Shown here in pieces: positions 15,642-26,200 of a stretch of 64,000 nucleotides of DNA. The notes beneath the pieces are model-generated. The model did not search any database. It saw nothing but the letters and a program-made list of their open reading frames with translations, and was not told the origin of the DNA. The translations under genes and the position numbers were made by a program. Every line of letters begins with the position of its first letter. Within the stretch, counting starts at the first letter, position 1. This DNA is from Lysinibacillus sp. B2A1 (GTDB lineage: Bacteria > Bacillota > Bacilli > Bacillales_A > Planococcaceae): the NCBI GenBank assembly GCA_002973635.1, contig CP027224.1:1994501-2058500 (forward strand), written 5' to 3'.

Positions 15642-17069
15642 ATGGCAGCAGAACAATATGAGTTAAAAAGAAGTATGAAAGCAAGACACTTATTTATGAT
15701 CTCACTTGGAGGATGCATTGGAACTGGCTTCTTTCTTGGATCCGGCTACACAATTAATCAAGCTGGACCAACTGGTGCCATTCTCGCTTATTTAGTAGGT
15801 GGGTTAGTCATGTACTTAACAATGCTATGTTTAGGCGAATTATCTGTCGCTATGCCAGTATCAGGATCATTCCAGACATACACGACGAAATTTATTGGCC
15901 CTGCTACTGGTTTTGCTGTCGGTTGGCTTTACTGGTTAGGCTGGGCAGTAACTGTTGCTCTCGAATTTTTAGGGGCTGGACAACTTATGCAAAGGTGGTT
16001 TCCTGAATCACCAGTATGGATGTGGTGCCTACTATTTGCAGCACTGCTCTTTGTATTGAATGGTTTATCAGCAAAAGCGTTCGGTGAAGCAGAATTTGTC
16101 TTCTCAAGCATTAAAATATTGGCAATCATAATGTTCCTTGTGGTTGGTGGGGCAGCTATGTTTGGTCTAATCGATATGAAAGATGGAACAGATGCACCAT
16201 TTCTTTCTCATTTTTATGAGGGAGGGCTTTTTCCAAATGGGCTATCAGCCTTGCTTATTACCATGATTACTGTGAATTTTTCATTCCAAGGTACTGAATT
16301 AATTGGTATTGCTGCGGGGGAGAGTGAAAATCCTGAAAAGACAATCCCTAAATCGATTAAACAAACAGTTTGGCGGACACTTTTCTTCTTCGTATTATCT
16401 GTCGTTATACTGGCAGGTATGATACCTATGGAAAAAGCAGGTGTTGTTGAAAGTCCCTTTGTTGTTGTGCTAGATAGTATCGGAATTCCATATGCAGCAG
16501 ATATCATGAATTTTGTTATTCTAACAGCATTATTATCTGTTGCTAACTCTGGACTTTATGCAGCAACACGTATGCTATTCTCCCTTTCTGTTGAAAAGAT
16601 GGCAAGTCCCATTTTAGGAAAGGTGAATAAAAGAGGGATTCCTATGAATGCATTACTGATTACACTTGCTGTGGCTGGTTTGTCATTGCTATCAAGCGTA
16701 TTCGCTGCAAAAACAGTATTTGTATGGCTTCTTTCCCTAGCAGGCTTAGGCGCACAAATTGGTTGGATTGCCATTACGGCTTCCCAAATTGCTTTTAGAA
16801 GATCCTATATACGTCAAGGTGGGAAAGTGGAGGATTTAAAATTCAAAGCCCCACTTTATCCACTCGTCCCAATTTTAGGTTTAGCAGCAAACTGTATTGT
16901 CATGGCAAGCTTAGCATTTGACCCATCTCAACGATTAGCTCTATATTGTGGAGGAGCATTCTTTATCGGCTGTTATATTGTTTATTATCTAAAAGTAAAG
17001 AAAGTTACAAAATTAAAAATAAACCAACAAGAAGTACAGTTAAAATTAGAACAAAAAATGTATCTATAA
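15642..17069 (+). CDS. rocE: amino-acid permease (RocE/GABA permease type)
   Basis: 475 residues with about twelve transmembrane helices of the APC superfamily. A frame open from TTG 15624 is rejected because the ribosome binding site TAAGGAG lies after it; ATG 15642 is the start. Family signatures are the first helix [20 protein letters not shown], the [21 protein letters not shown] loop and [20 protein letters not shown]. Such permeases bring in cationic or neutral amino acids with protons. Position after arginase suggests arginine or ornithine as substrate, hence the rocE name, which is less certain than the family. Confidence 0.85.
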   Translation: MAAEQYELKRSMKARHLFMISLGGCIGTGFFLGSGYTINQAGPTGAILAYLVGGLVMYLTMLCLGELSVAMPVSGSFQTYTTKFIGPATGFAVGWLYWLGWAVTVALEFLGAGQLMQRWFPESPVWMWCLLFAALLFVLNGLSAKAFGEAEFVFSSIKILAIIMFLVVGGAAMFGLIDMKDGTDAPFLSHFYEGGLFPNGLSALLITMITVNFSFQGTELIGIAAGESENPEKTIPKSIKQTVWRTLFFFVLSVVILAGMIPMEKAGVVESPFVVVLDSIGIPYAADIMNFVILTALLSVANSGLYAATRMLFSLSVEKMASPILGKVNKRGIPMNALLITLAVAGLSLLSSVFAAKTVFVWLLSLAGLGAQIGWIAITASQIAFRRSYIRQGGKVEDLKFKAPLYPLVPILGLAANCIVMASLAFDPSQRLALYCGGAFFIGCYIVYYLKVKKVTKLKINQQEVQLKLEQKMYL

Positions 17070-17126
17070 GCAAAATGGAGACAATGAATCTCACGAGATA
17101 ACAACAATGTAGCAGTCACCCATAAG

Positions 17127-17168
17127 TAAAAAAAGACATCATAAGCTCACCATCTAGCTTATGATGTC
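17127..17168 (-). terminator. terminator of the alkaline phosphatase gene
   Basis: Perfect 13-base stem GACATCATAAGCT / AGCTTATGATGTC (17135-17147, 17156-17168). On the reverse strand it is followed by CTTTTTTTAC, so it ends the phosphatase transcript; it may also stop the permease transcript. Confidence 0.88.
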
Positions 17169-17177
17169 ATATTCAAT

Positions 17178-18824
17178 TTATTTTATTGTATCTAAAACCT
17201 TTTTAGAAACATAAAATTCAGTACCGTTATAAACATTGATTGTATCAAATGTATATGTTTTAGACGTATTCATTGAAGCGTCTTTATACACTATACTATT
17301 TTTGTTTACTGGAATTGTAATGGTAACATCAGCTTTTTGGGCAATAAACGTAGGATTTTCTTTATCTGCCACATCAACTTTTGTTGTGAAGCCTTTTTCA
17401 GTAAACACTTTTGTTGCAGGTATATATAATTCGTCTGTTAGCTTATCTAACTCAAAGCCCATAAACTTTGCCACTGCATGTGCTAAATCTGTATTTTCTA
17501 CAAGACCAGTTATTTTAGAGGGGCCGAAGGAGTATAAGAATACATCCTCACCAGTATGGCCACCAGTTGTATAGCCAATATTGGCACGATTTGCAAGCAT
17601 TTTGACCATTTCGCTGCCTAGATCTTTAGCAGATTTTAGTGTAGTAAGTTCTTCTTCTGTTAGATTATCCAGACCATAAAGTGCAGCAACTTCTATTAAG
17701 TTTGATTGATCTTCTTTTAATTGCCCTAGCGCACCTTCAATCGTCATTGTAGCTTTCTTCAATGGATCGATGTAGGCTGATACAGGAATGCTTGAATAAG
17801 TACTTGTTGTGTTGATATTCCCCATTGTAATACCGCTATTGCCGTGGTCTGTTACGGCAACCACTAATGTATTTCCATCTTCTTTTGCAAAATCGATTGC
17901 TTCTTTCACCGCATCATCAAACGATAAAATATCACTAATGATCCCAATAGTATCGTTAGCATGAGCTGCCCAGTCCACCTTACTTCCTTCCACAAATAAG
18001 AAGAAGCCATCCTCATCCTTTTTCAGCGTATTAATCGCTTTTTCTGTCATTTCAGCAAGCGTTGGTTCAGATGCTCTTGTTTTGGCACGATCAAAATCGT
18101 AAGCAAGGGCACTTGGCGCAAAGCTACCCCAAATTTTTGATGCTTGACTGTTTAGTAGTTCTTCTCGCGTTTTGACAAGAGTATAATTTTTTTCCTTGAG
18201 GACGTTCAATAAATCCTCACCATCTTTACGCGCATTTTTGGTTGTTCCAGGTGATAAAGATTCTAAGCCACCACCTAAAACAACATCAATATTTTGATAG
18301 ACTTGCTGTTCAGCGATATCACCATATTGGCTTCTATTATTAACATGAGCTGAAAAGCCTGCTGGTGTAGCGTGCTGGATTTCAGAGGTAGAAATTAATC
18401 CTGTGGCCTTGCCTTGCTGTTTTGCTCCTTCCAAAACATTCGCAACTGGTCTAAATGCGTCCTCTTTAGCAACTTGCTCCAATCCTGGTGAATTAACAAC
18501 AGATGGCAATACACCAATAAATTTATCATTCGACTTATGTCCAGTTGCTAAAGCTGTTGCTGCAGGAGCGGAATCTGTGATAGCTGACTCAGCAGAGTAC
18601 GTACGCATGGCACCTGTTAAAATTTCATCCATTGCCAAGCTTTCTCCCTTATACCAACGCGAAAGTGTAATAGCATTATTACTGCTACCATCCATCACAA
18701 GCATAATAACATTTGTTGGTTTTTTTACTTCTTCTGCCTGTACCTGTGGTGTAGCGATACTAACTGTTGATAAAGTAAGAGCACTTGCTAAAAACAAAGA
18801 AGTCCATTTTTTAGAATATTTCAT
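17178..18824 (-). CDS. phoA: secreted alkaline phosphatase
   Basis: 548 residues, ATG behind AAAGGAGG. Signal peptide KKWTSLFLASALTLSTVSIA followed by an AxA site (VQAEE). The phosphatase core has the metal and nucleophile motifs: NVIMLVMDGSSNNAITLSR, SAITDSAPAATALATGHKSN (Ser nucleophile in the DSA triad), FLFVEGSKVDWAAHANDT, VVAVTDHGNSG and TTGGHTGEDVFLYSFGP. It releases phosphate from organic esters outside the cell. The last ~100 residues (PTFIAQKADVTITIPVNKN and on) form an extra beta domain beyond the usual enzyme length. Three Pho boxes upstream point to PhoP control. Symbol follows the family; Bacillus names such as phoB or phoD are not implied. Confidence 0.93.
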   Translation of the reverse strand: MKYSKKWTSLFLASALTLSTVSIATPQVQAEEVKKPTNVIMLVMDGSSNNAITLSRWYKGESLAMDEILTGAMRTYSAESAITDSAPAATALATGHKSNDKFIGVLPSVVNSPGLEQVAKEDAFRPVANVLEGAKQQGKATGLISTSEIQHATPAGFSAHVNNRSQYGDIAEQQVYQNIDVVLGGGLESLSPGTTKNARKDGEDLLNVLKEKNYTLVKTREELLNSQASKIWGSFAPSALAYDFDRAKTRASEPTLAEMTEKAINTLKKDEDGFFLFVEGSKVDWAAHANDTIGIISDILSFDDAVKEAIDFAKEDGNTLVVAVTDHGNSGITMGNINTTSTYSSIPVSAYIDPLKKATMTIEGALGQLKEDQSNLIEVAALYGLDNLTEEELTTLKSAKDLGSEMVKMLANRANIGYTTGGHTGEDVFLYSFGPSKITGLVENTDLAHAVAKFMGFELDKLTDELYIPATKVFTEKGFTTKVDVADKENPTFIAQKADVTITIPVNKNSIVYKDASMNTSKTYTFDTINVYNGTEFYVSKKVLDTIK

Positions 18825-18855
18825 GATTTTCCTCCTTTAGATGAGTTCAATGGTA

Positions 18856-18920
18856 AGTTTAAAGGAAGGTTGTAAAGTCTTAATTAAATAGATGTTAATA
18901 AATTATGGTAATATTGTTAA
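18856..18920 (-). promoter_or_regulatory. PhoP boxes and promoter for the alkaline phosphatase
   Basis: On the reverse strand TTAACA (18920-18915), TTAACA (18898-18893) and TTTACA (18876-18871) repeat at exactly 22 bases, with weaker TTACCA and TTAATT in the 11-base half-steps. This is the TTAACA-type direct-repeat pattern bound by phosphorylated PhoP. A -10 like TAAACT (18861-18856) follows 9 bases on. Phosphate starvation should induce the gene. Confidence 0.8.
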
Positions 18921-19601
18921 CTTATAACCTTGAAAGGATGGATTTGATAGGCGAAATAGATATATAAAAGGATTAAGAATAGCAGATCAGACTGGTTCAG
19001 AAAAAACAGATTATCCGACGCTATTTTATCTATTTTAAAAAAAGAAAAAGTCCATAAGTAAAGAATATAAGTTATTTCAGAAGGGAAGCGTTTAAAATAA
19101 ATCGATATTTCTTCCTGATTCTTAATCATTCCAAAGAGGACCACTGTCATAAGGGTGGAAATGTGCGTCCATCGTTTTAATAAGCGTCTAATTTATACTT
19201 TTAATTCAATTATTAGTGAGGATATAGGATGCTCGAAATTTTATAAATTTCTCTACTTCTAGGGGAAGGATTTGAAATTTAAAATTGCTGATTGACCAAT
19301 TGCATTAAACTGAAGCCTAAGGGAACAGAACGGGACTGAATTCTTATAATTGAAACGGAAGCTGGAGGTGTTTTAAAAGCAAACAATTAAGAGGGTAAAC
19401 GATACAATTTAATAGATAAGGGAATTAATCCAATGGTCATTAAGTGATACAGCTTAACAAGTTATTATAATGGTCCTGCTAAATCTTGTAATAATATTTG
19501 GATGTAGTTTGATAGAGGTTATTTTATGAAAAAATTCCTGTAATTGTTTAAAATCTTACCATATGGTTAAACTATTAGAAATGTAATTTGAGGTGGAAAA
19601 T
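18921..19601. other. intergenic region without a supported gene
   Basis: About 680 AT-rich bases. A 77-codon reverse frame (18917-19150) is hydrophobic but has no ribosome binding site, and it overlaps the Pho box region; I do not support it. No terminator or repeat stands out. Confidence 0.5.
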
Positions 19602-20090
19602 TTGGCCATATCTAATATGTACGAAGGAAAAAAACATAAACATGAAAACCGTTATCAATACGGACAACAAAATTTGTGGACGGGCTTATTATTTGGTTTA
19701 GGTGTAGTAGCATTTATAGATGAGGTAGTCTTTCATCAATTATTGCATTGGCACCATTTCTATGATAAATCTACAGCTAATATTGGATTAGTTTCAGATG
19801 GTTTATTCCATGCCTTTAGCTTTTTCGCAACAATCGGAGCTGCATTTTTACTCGCTGACCTTCATCGTAAACATGGTTTTTGGTTGAAAAGATGGCTTGG
19901 TGGTATTTTTCTTGGTGCAGGGGTGTTTCAACTATATGATGGCATCATTCAACACAAGTTCATGAGACTGCATCAAATCCGTTACAATGTCGAAATTCTT
20001 CCCTATGATATAGTTTGGAATGTACTTGCAGCAATTCTAATCATTATTGGTATAGTTTTACTAATACAAACCAATCATCAAAAGAGCTAG
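19602..20090 (+). CDS. DUF2243 membrane protein
   Basis: 162 residues from TTG 19602, 5 bases after GAGGTGG; a GTG inside that site (19593) is less likely. Four hydrophobic helices: LLFGLGVVAFIDEVVFHQLL, DGLFHAFSFFATIGAAFLLA, RWLGGIFLGAGVFQLYDGII and DIVWNVLAAILIIIGIVLLI. Conserved His in FIDEVVFHQLLHWHHFYD and IQHKFMRLHQIR are typical of DUF2243. The family is usually found beside CtaG, as here (12 bases apart), and is thought to take part in cytochrome oxidase or copper-related membrane processes; its activity is not established. Confidence 0.85.
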   Translation: MAISNMYEGKKHKHENRYQYGQQNLWTGLLFGLGVVAFIDEVVFHQLLHWHHFYDKSTANIGLVSDGLFHAFSFFATIGAAFLLADLHRKHGFWLKRWLGGIFLGAGVFQLYDGIIQHKFMRLHQIRYNVEILPYDIVWNVLAAILIIIGIVLLIQTNHQKS

Positions 20091-20101
20091 GAGGTTTAAA
20101 T

Positions 20102-20899
20102 TTGCATTCTCATGAATCTCATATCCAAAATTTCTCCATTCTCGTTCAGCTGATATTAGTTTTACCATTTCTCATTTCTCTTGTCTCCTACATTGTTGCT
20201 GTTTTTTATTCAAATCAGCATAAAAAAAATTGGTCTCATTTTCGCACAATGAGTTGGATACTAGGGCATTTATGCGCCATTATCACTTTAATTGGTCCAT
20301 TCGCAGAGCTTACACACATAAATTTTTCAGCGCATATGGTTGGTCACTTATTGCTTGGAATGCTAGCACCACTTTTAATCGCTCTAGCAGCTCCAATGAC
20401 TCTACTCTTAAGAACAATTCCAGTGAAAACGGCTCGTCTTATTTCCCGTATATTACGAAACTCTTACTTTAGTTTTGTCCGTAATCCAATCATAGCAACT
20501 ATTTTAAATATAGGTGGTCTATGGTTGCTCTATACTACACCGCTCTTTAACATGATGCATGAAAGCTCAATTTTATTTATTTTGATCCACATTCATATTT
20601 TTCTAGCTGGTTATTTATTTACCATTGCTTTTATCTATATCGATCCAACTCCTCATCAGCAATCTTATATCTTCCGTTCAATCGTTTTATTAGTAGCATT
20701 AACAGCTCATTCAATATTATCCAAATATATTTATGCTCATCCTCCTAATCATGTATCTTCCGAACAGGCAGAACTTGGAGCAATGATAATGTATTATGGT
20801 GGAGATGCAATTGAAATTGGACTCGTTTATTTACTATTTTACCAATGGTTTAATAAAACAAGAGGTTCTTTATCTACAAAGGTCATACCATCTAGCTAA
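20102..20899 (+). CDS. ctaG: CtaG-type cytochrome c oxidase assembly protein
   Basis: 265 residues from TTG 20102 behind TAGGAGG; a longer overlapping frame from 20015 is rejected. About seven transmembrane helices with the CtaG pattern of conserved histidines on the outer side: FAELTHINFSAHMVGHLLLG, LAPLLIALAAPMTLLLR, HIHIFLAGYLFTIAFIYIDP and SILSKYIYAHPP. In Bacillus, CtaG is needed to form active caa3 oxidase, probably through copper delivery. It forms a tight pair with the DUF2243 gene. No oxidase subunit genes are nearby, so it serves an oxidase encoded elsewhere. Confidence 0.87.
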   Translation: MHSHESHIQNFSILVQLILVLPFLISLVSYIVAVFYSNQHKKNWSHFRTMSWILGHLCAIITLIGPFAELTHINFSAHMVGHLLLGMLAPLLIALAAPMTLLLRTIPVKTARLISRILRNSYFSFVRNPIIATILNIGGLWLLYTTPLFNMMHESSILFILIHIHIFLAGYLFTIAFIYIDPTPHQQSYIFRSIVLLVALTAHSILSKYIYAHPPNHVSSEQAELGAMIMYYGGDAIEIGLVYLLFYQWFNKTRGSLSTKVIPSS

Positions 20900-20934
20900 C
20901 TCTTTCCTGTGTCTTATGATTAGATATTAAAAAG

Positions 20935-20982
20935 ATCCCTAACAACTGCTCTGTTCTAGAGAATTTGTTAGGGATACTTCTG
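20935..20982 (+). terminator. convergent terminator
   Basis: Perfect 11-base stem ATCCCTAACAA / TTGTTAGGGAT (20935-20945, 20965-20975) between the converging ctaG gene and the reverse-strand gene at 20987; preceded by AAAAAG, so it can work in both directions. Confidence 0.75.
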
Positions 20983-20986
20983 CATG

Positions 20987-21979
20987 CTATGCTTTATATG
21001 CGCGTGCTACATAATAGGCAATGGAGCCACTACCTGAGTTACAACGGATACTTAATTTGATGCCATCTTTTTCAGTTTCCCAGAATTGCTTATTTTTCTT
21101 TGTAGTAGTTTCTGCGGCTTTTTTGGCACTTTCACCTATAGCACAATAACAATTATTATCATGATAAAGAGATGTTAAAGGACATTCTACACCAAAAGAT
21201 AATTTAGTATCTGTACTGCCATATCGCATCGTAAAACCGTATTGTGTTCCATACAAGGATTTGTCTGCTTTTTGGGATGCTATTAATCCACCAACAGGAT
21301 ATTTCGCTATCCCAGGAATTTCAATGCCTTCTGGTATCGTTTCTGTCATAAGTGCTGGTACACCACGCACATTATGGTCTTGTTCAAATACGAGTGGCTT
21401 GTCTAATTCATTTATTAACAATACAATTGCATTTGCAGGTTTTTCCATGAAGTAGATAATTGGAATTAGGATAGATACAATAACAAGGGCTACTACCGCA
21501 ACAACTATTCCTACTGTTGCAGCCGTGACACCGGCTAATGCAGCAACAGCTTCTACCGCACCTACAGCCAATTTTGCTACAACTGTTGATGTTGATAATA
21601 ACCCAATCCCTAATACACCAGAAAGCAGCATTTGTGCAGTTACAAGGCCCGCCTCATCATTTTCCATTCCTTTTAATCGCTCAAGACCATCAATAATGAC
21701 ATGAAGCTGCTTTTTAATCGTATCTCCAGTAGCATTAACAAGAATCTCATACGTCTCTTTTTTTAAAGGAAACGGTGCTGTATAATCGCTTGCATTTAGC
21801 TCCAAGATATCCTTCCCTAAAACCTTAGCTAACTCCAGCTTTCTTTCTTCAATGAATGTTGCTTGGAGTTGATTAATTTCCTCCTGTGATGTAGCCTTCT
21901 CTAGTTTTGTCGCATAATCTGGAAACAAAGAACGGAACCCCTGTTTTAATTTAAGATCGATATCAATTGTAGTTTGCAT
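20987..21979 (-). CDS. protein of unknown function with a long hydrophobic hairpin core
   Basis: 330 residues. The frame opens at 22027 but GGAGGAG lies just before the ATG at 21979, which is chosen. Residues ~1-120 are helical and charged (DYATKLEKATSQEEINQLQA, EERKLELAKVLGKD). Residues ~125-200 are an unbroken hydrophobic stretch of about three helices, rich in Ala/Val/Gly (LLSGVLGIGLLSTSTVVAKL, AALAGVTAATVGIVVAVVAL, IVSILIPIIYFM). The C-terminal ~120 residues form a polar domain with several cysteines (FGVECPLTSLYHDNNCYCAI, LSIRCNSGSGSIAYYVARAY). There is no signal peptide. A soluble head, a hydrophobic hairpin and a beta-rich tail resemble the layout of alpha-helical pore-forming proteins, but no family was recognised. 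Confidence 0.6.
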   Translation of the reverse strand: MQTTIDIDLKLKQGFRSLFPDYATKLEKATSQEEINQLQATFIEERKLELAKVLGKDILELNASDYTAPFPLKKETYEILVNATGDTIKKQLHVIIDGLERLKGMENDEAGLVTAQMLLSGVLGIGLLSTSTVVAKLAVGAVEAVAALAGVTAATVGIVVAVVALVIVSILIPIIYFMEKPANAIVLLINELDKPLVFEQDHNVRGVPALMTETIPEGIEIPGIAKYPVGGLIASQKADKSLYGTQYGFTMRYGSTDTKLSFGVECPLTSLYHDNNCYCAIGESAKKAAETTTKKNKQFWETEKDGIKLSIRCNSGSGSIAYYVARAYKA

Positions 21980-22211
21980 AGAAAAAATCTCCTCCAATTT
22001 ATTAATAGTTTTGCTATAGCTAAACACTCGAGTTATATATATCCTAGCAATCCTAATAGATGTTAAATACTGAGGAATGTTAACATTTATACAAAAAAAT
22101 ACCTTATTTCCAACATGGAAGTCTCAGTTTGTACCCATTAGTTTTCATAAAACTGTCCCTTTTTATAAAAAAAGTCTTATTATAGACTACTTTTAAGGAG
22201 ATGAAATACTA

Positions 22212-22763
22212 ATGAAACCAGCAATTCGAATGTCAAATAGAGCCTGTACAGATGAAAGAAAAATCAAAAATTTTTTAGTAAGTGCTCAAACTGCCTTTCT
22301 TGGGCTAGTTGATGATAACATGCCATATGTTATTCCATTAAATTTTGTATGTAAGGATGGGATTTTTTATTTTCATGGAGCAAATGAAGGAAGGAAAATA
22401 AACATTATAAATAGCAATACAAATGCATGTATTACAATTAGTGAAAACTATGGCACTATGGTAGACCCAACGCCTGCCGAAACGGATACAGCCTACATGA
22501 GTGTTATTGCAAAGGGTAAAGTAGAATTTGTCACTGATTTAGATGAAGCAACTGCTGCCATGCAAAGTATGCTGGATAAATATGTACCAGATTATTATAA
22601 AGCGCCTTTATCGAAAACTCATATTGATAAATACCAATCATCCTTAGGCAGTAAAACAGTTATTTTTAAAATAAAACCACTAAATTTGACCGCAAAGGAA
22701 AATCTGTTAACTGAACAACTAAAATTTTATCCAGGAAGATTCGTTACACAGGATTTGAGGTAA
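22212..22763 (+). CDS. pyridoxamine-5'-phosphate-oxidase-fold protein (NimA-like)
   Basis: 183 residues, ATG behind AAGGAGA. Split-barrel flavin-binding fold of the PNPOx-like/NimA group: AQTAFLGLVDDNMPYVIPLN, IFYFHGANEGRKINII, ISENYGTMVDP, AYMSVIAKGKVEFVTDLDEA and DKYVPDYYKAPLSKTHIDKY. Such proteins bind FMN or haem and some reduce nitro compounds; the physiological substrate is usually unknown. It stands alone between an unknown gene and the large surface protein. It is a close paralogue of the protein at 33536-34063, but lacks the shared operator seen there. Confidence 0.85.
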   Translation: MKPAIRMSNRACTDERKIKNFLVSAQTAFLGLVDDNMPYVIPLNFVCKDGIFYFHGANEGRKINIINSNTNACITISENYGTMVDPTPAETDTAYMSVIAKGKVEFVTDLDEATAAMQSMLDKYVPDYYKAPLSKTHIDKYQSSLGSKTVIFKIKPLNLTAKENLLTEQLKFYPGRFVTQDLR

Positions 22764-23223
22764 TTATTGTAAAATATATAAAGAAGACTATAAAATTACT
22801 AAACTTAGTAACTTTCTGTTGTACTGAACTTAAATAATAAGACAAAAATGCCTTTCGTTGAAAAATAGGGTAATGCCCTACAAAGCAACATGGAGGTGTT
22901 TTTTTGTGGAAAGAATATTTTTTAGTTAAAGCATTCTAATTATAACCAAGTATTAGTAATAATTGCGCTTTTCAAAGTGGAACCTTCCTTTTCTTAAAGT
23001 TTCTTTTCATAAATCATTACATAAAAATTTTAAAAATTTAACCTAATTTTAAACTTTATCGTGTATAGTTTTTTCAGTTGAAAATAAAAAGTTCAACGAT
23101 AAGAAAAAATTAATAACAGGTGAGGATGGTTCTAGAAACAAGTTAATCCAAGAGTTCTATAGGAAGGGAGCTTTACTTTAATACTTTAACAAGAAATCAA
23201 ATATTGAAGAATGAAGGATTGTG
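22764..23223. other. intergenic region upstream of the large surface protein
   Basis: About 460 bases without a gene. It includes a short stem GGG-TAATG-CCC near 22868 followed by a T run (22900-22906) that may end the preceding transcript, and an AT-rich leader of >150 bases before the surface-protein gene. No riboswitch fold was recognised. Confidence 0.4.
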
Positions 23224-26200
23224 ATGAAATATTTGAAGAAATTTCAGCAATGGGGCTTAATTATTTTATTATTTGCGATTTGTTTATTAATACCACCTGG
23301 TAGTGAAAGTGTTAAAGCTGCGGATCCAGTGGGTACAGCTATCGTAGATCAGGAACAACCGCTACAAAGTGGTAATATTTGGGTTAATGCCGAACTTCCA
23401 AGAAGTCAGTCATTTATGCCTGCATATTCGGGGTATCTTAGTCAGATTGACATTCATGTATTCGATTATAGAGGTTCACCTGGAGCCCTTAAAATAGAAA
23501 TTTACGACGAACAAAATATGTCGGTACCTATGGCTTCAGTAACAAGACCTGATATCAATAGCGGGTGGATATCTAGTGATTTCAGTAACAATAAACCCTA
23601 TCTGAAAAAGAATGTGAGTTATCGAATGATAATTTCTACTGAAAACGGTGGAATTAATGGCTTTGGCTGGTATGGCAAGTCAGGTAATCCCTATCCAAGA
23701 GGGTCTGCTTCAAGTGACTATGATTTTTCATTTAGAACGTACATGATTCCAGATTATTCACTATCTCCAGCAGAAAGTCAAATAACAGTAAGTAGTCCTA
23801 GTCTTATAGCAGATGGAATAAGTCAAACAACAGTGACAGTAAAGTTAAAAGATGCTCAGGGGACTGATATAACAACTGGTGGAGAGTCGGTCACTATTTC
23901 ATCTACACAGGGGACAGTTAGTGCTGTCACAGATAATAATAATGGCACCTATACAGCAACTTTAACTGCCTCGACAACTACCAGCACTGGTACAATTAGT
24001 GGAACTGTTGGCGGTAAAGCGATAGCAGGGACAGCCAGCGTGCAATTCGTTCCAGGTTCACCGTCAACAGAAAAGAGTACAGTCGGAGTAAGCAATGGTT
24101 CTCTTTTAGCAGATGGTATAAGTCAGGCAACAATTACCGTCAAATTGAAGGATGCTCAGAACAACGAGATCAAGGCAGGTGGAGCAGCAGTAGCTATTTC
24201 CTCAACACTAGGAACAGTTGGGGATGTAACCGATAATAATAATGGTACCTATACAGCAACCTTAACTGCCCCAATAACAGTAGGTACGGCGACAATTAGT
24301 GCAAGTGTTGGAGGTAATCCAATAACTGCAACAGCCAGTGTACAATTTAATCCTAAAACAGCCCAATCGGTTACTGCTACAGTAGCAACATCAACACCAA
24401 TAGTCGGTATGGATAATAGCATCACGCTATCTGTCAAGAATGCATTAGGTGATAAAGACACTACATTTAATGGTATAAAAAACGTGACAATTAGCGGCTA
24501 TAAACAGGCTCCGAATGGGTTCATAGGTAGCTTTAATGGTCAAATATTGACTTCAATGAGTGAGATAGTTGCGCTAAATTTCACAAATGGTGAAGCAACA
24601 TCAAGCTTAAAACTGAATGCAGCGTCGGCTCAAACAATTGAATTAGCAGTATCAGGTGTTGACATTGCTACAACAAATTCGCTAATAATTACGCCAATAG
24701 CAGGAAATGCAACAGTGATGAAGTTGACAACAGATATTATTCCTCCATCCGTTAATGGAGTGGCATTTGGGCAACAGCCTGTATTGACCCTTTATGATGG
24801 CTACGGAAACGTAAGTGTTAACGACAATACAAAGGTCGTTGCAGTGACCAAGAAAGATGTTGGAGCATGGACATTGACTGGGACCCTAACGGCTACAGCA
24901 AATGCTGGAATCATCAGCTTTTCTAATTTAGGTGCCATGAATGCAGCTAAAGTGACAGGAGCGCAGTTGGCTTTTGATGCGCCAGGGTTAGCACAGTTAA
25001 CAAGCACAGCCGTTACACTTATTCCTAAACAATATACAGTTGGATTTGACACAAACGGTGGTAATTCCATAGCAGGCCTTTCCATTACTCATGGAGATAA
25101 ATTGATTGCACCCACAGAACCAATCAAAATAGGATATACGTTTGTAGATTGGTATAAGAATGCTGGATTTACAACAAAGTGGGACTTTGCGACAGATGTA
25201 ATCACAGCGGAAACAAAGCTTTATGCTAAATGGACAGTGAATAGTTATAGCGTGACGTTTAACACAAACGGCGGTTCAGCTGTAGCATCCGACTCAGTAA
25301 TCTATAATGAAAAAGTGACAAAGCCAACAGCACCGACTAAGGCAGGGCATACATTTGCAGGCTGGTTTAAGGAAAGTGCCCTTGCAACCGAGTGGAACTT
25401 TGCAACAGATGTAATCACAACGGAAACAACGCTCTATGCTAAATGGACAGTGAATAGTTATAGCGTGACGTTTAACACAAACGGAGGTTCAGCTGTAGCG
25501 TCCGACTCTGTAAACTATAATGAAAAAGTGACAAAGCCAACAGCACCAAGTAAGGCAGGGTATACATTTGTAGGCTGGTTTAAGGAAAGTGCCCTTGCAA
25601 CCGAGTGGGACTTTGCGACAGATGTAATCACAGCGGAAACAACGCTCTATGCTAAATGGACAGTGAATAGTTATGGCGTAACGTTTAACACAAACGGAGG
25701 TTCAGCTGTAGCGTCCGACTCTGTAAACTATAATGAAAAAGTGACAAAGCCAACAGCACCAAGTAAGGCAGGGTATACATTTGTAGGCTGGTTTAAAGAA
25801 AGTGCCCTTGCAACCGAGTGGGACTTTGCGACAGATGTAATCACAGCGGATACAACGCTCTATGCTAAATGGACAGTGAATAGTTATGGCGTAACGTTTA
25901 ACACAAACGGAGGTTCAGCTGTAGCGTCCGACTCTGTAATCTATAATGAAAAAGTGACCAAACCAAAAGCACCGACTAAGACAGGGTATACATTTGCAGG
26001 CTGGTTTAAAGAAAGTGCCCTTGCAACCGAGTGGGACTTTGCGACAGATGTAACCACGGCTGATACAACGCTCTATGCCAAATGGACAGTGAATAGTTAT
26101 GGCGTAACATTTAACACAAACGGTGGTTCAGCTGTAGCGTCCGACTCAGTAATCTATAATGAAAAAGTGACAAAGCCAACAGCACCAAGTAAGGCGGGGT

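Noticed and set aside
17236..18840. Forward frames opposite the alkaline phosphatase gene
   Set aside because: They are shadows of a well-conserved secreted enzyme on the other strand.
18917..19150. 77-codon reverse-strand hydrophobic frame
   Set aside because: No ribosome binding site, no recognisable family, and it overlaps the region of the Pho boxes.
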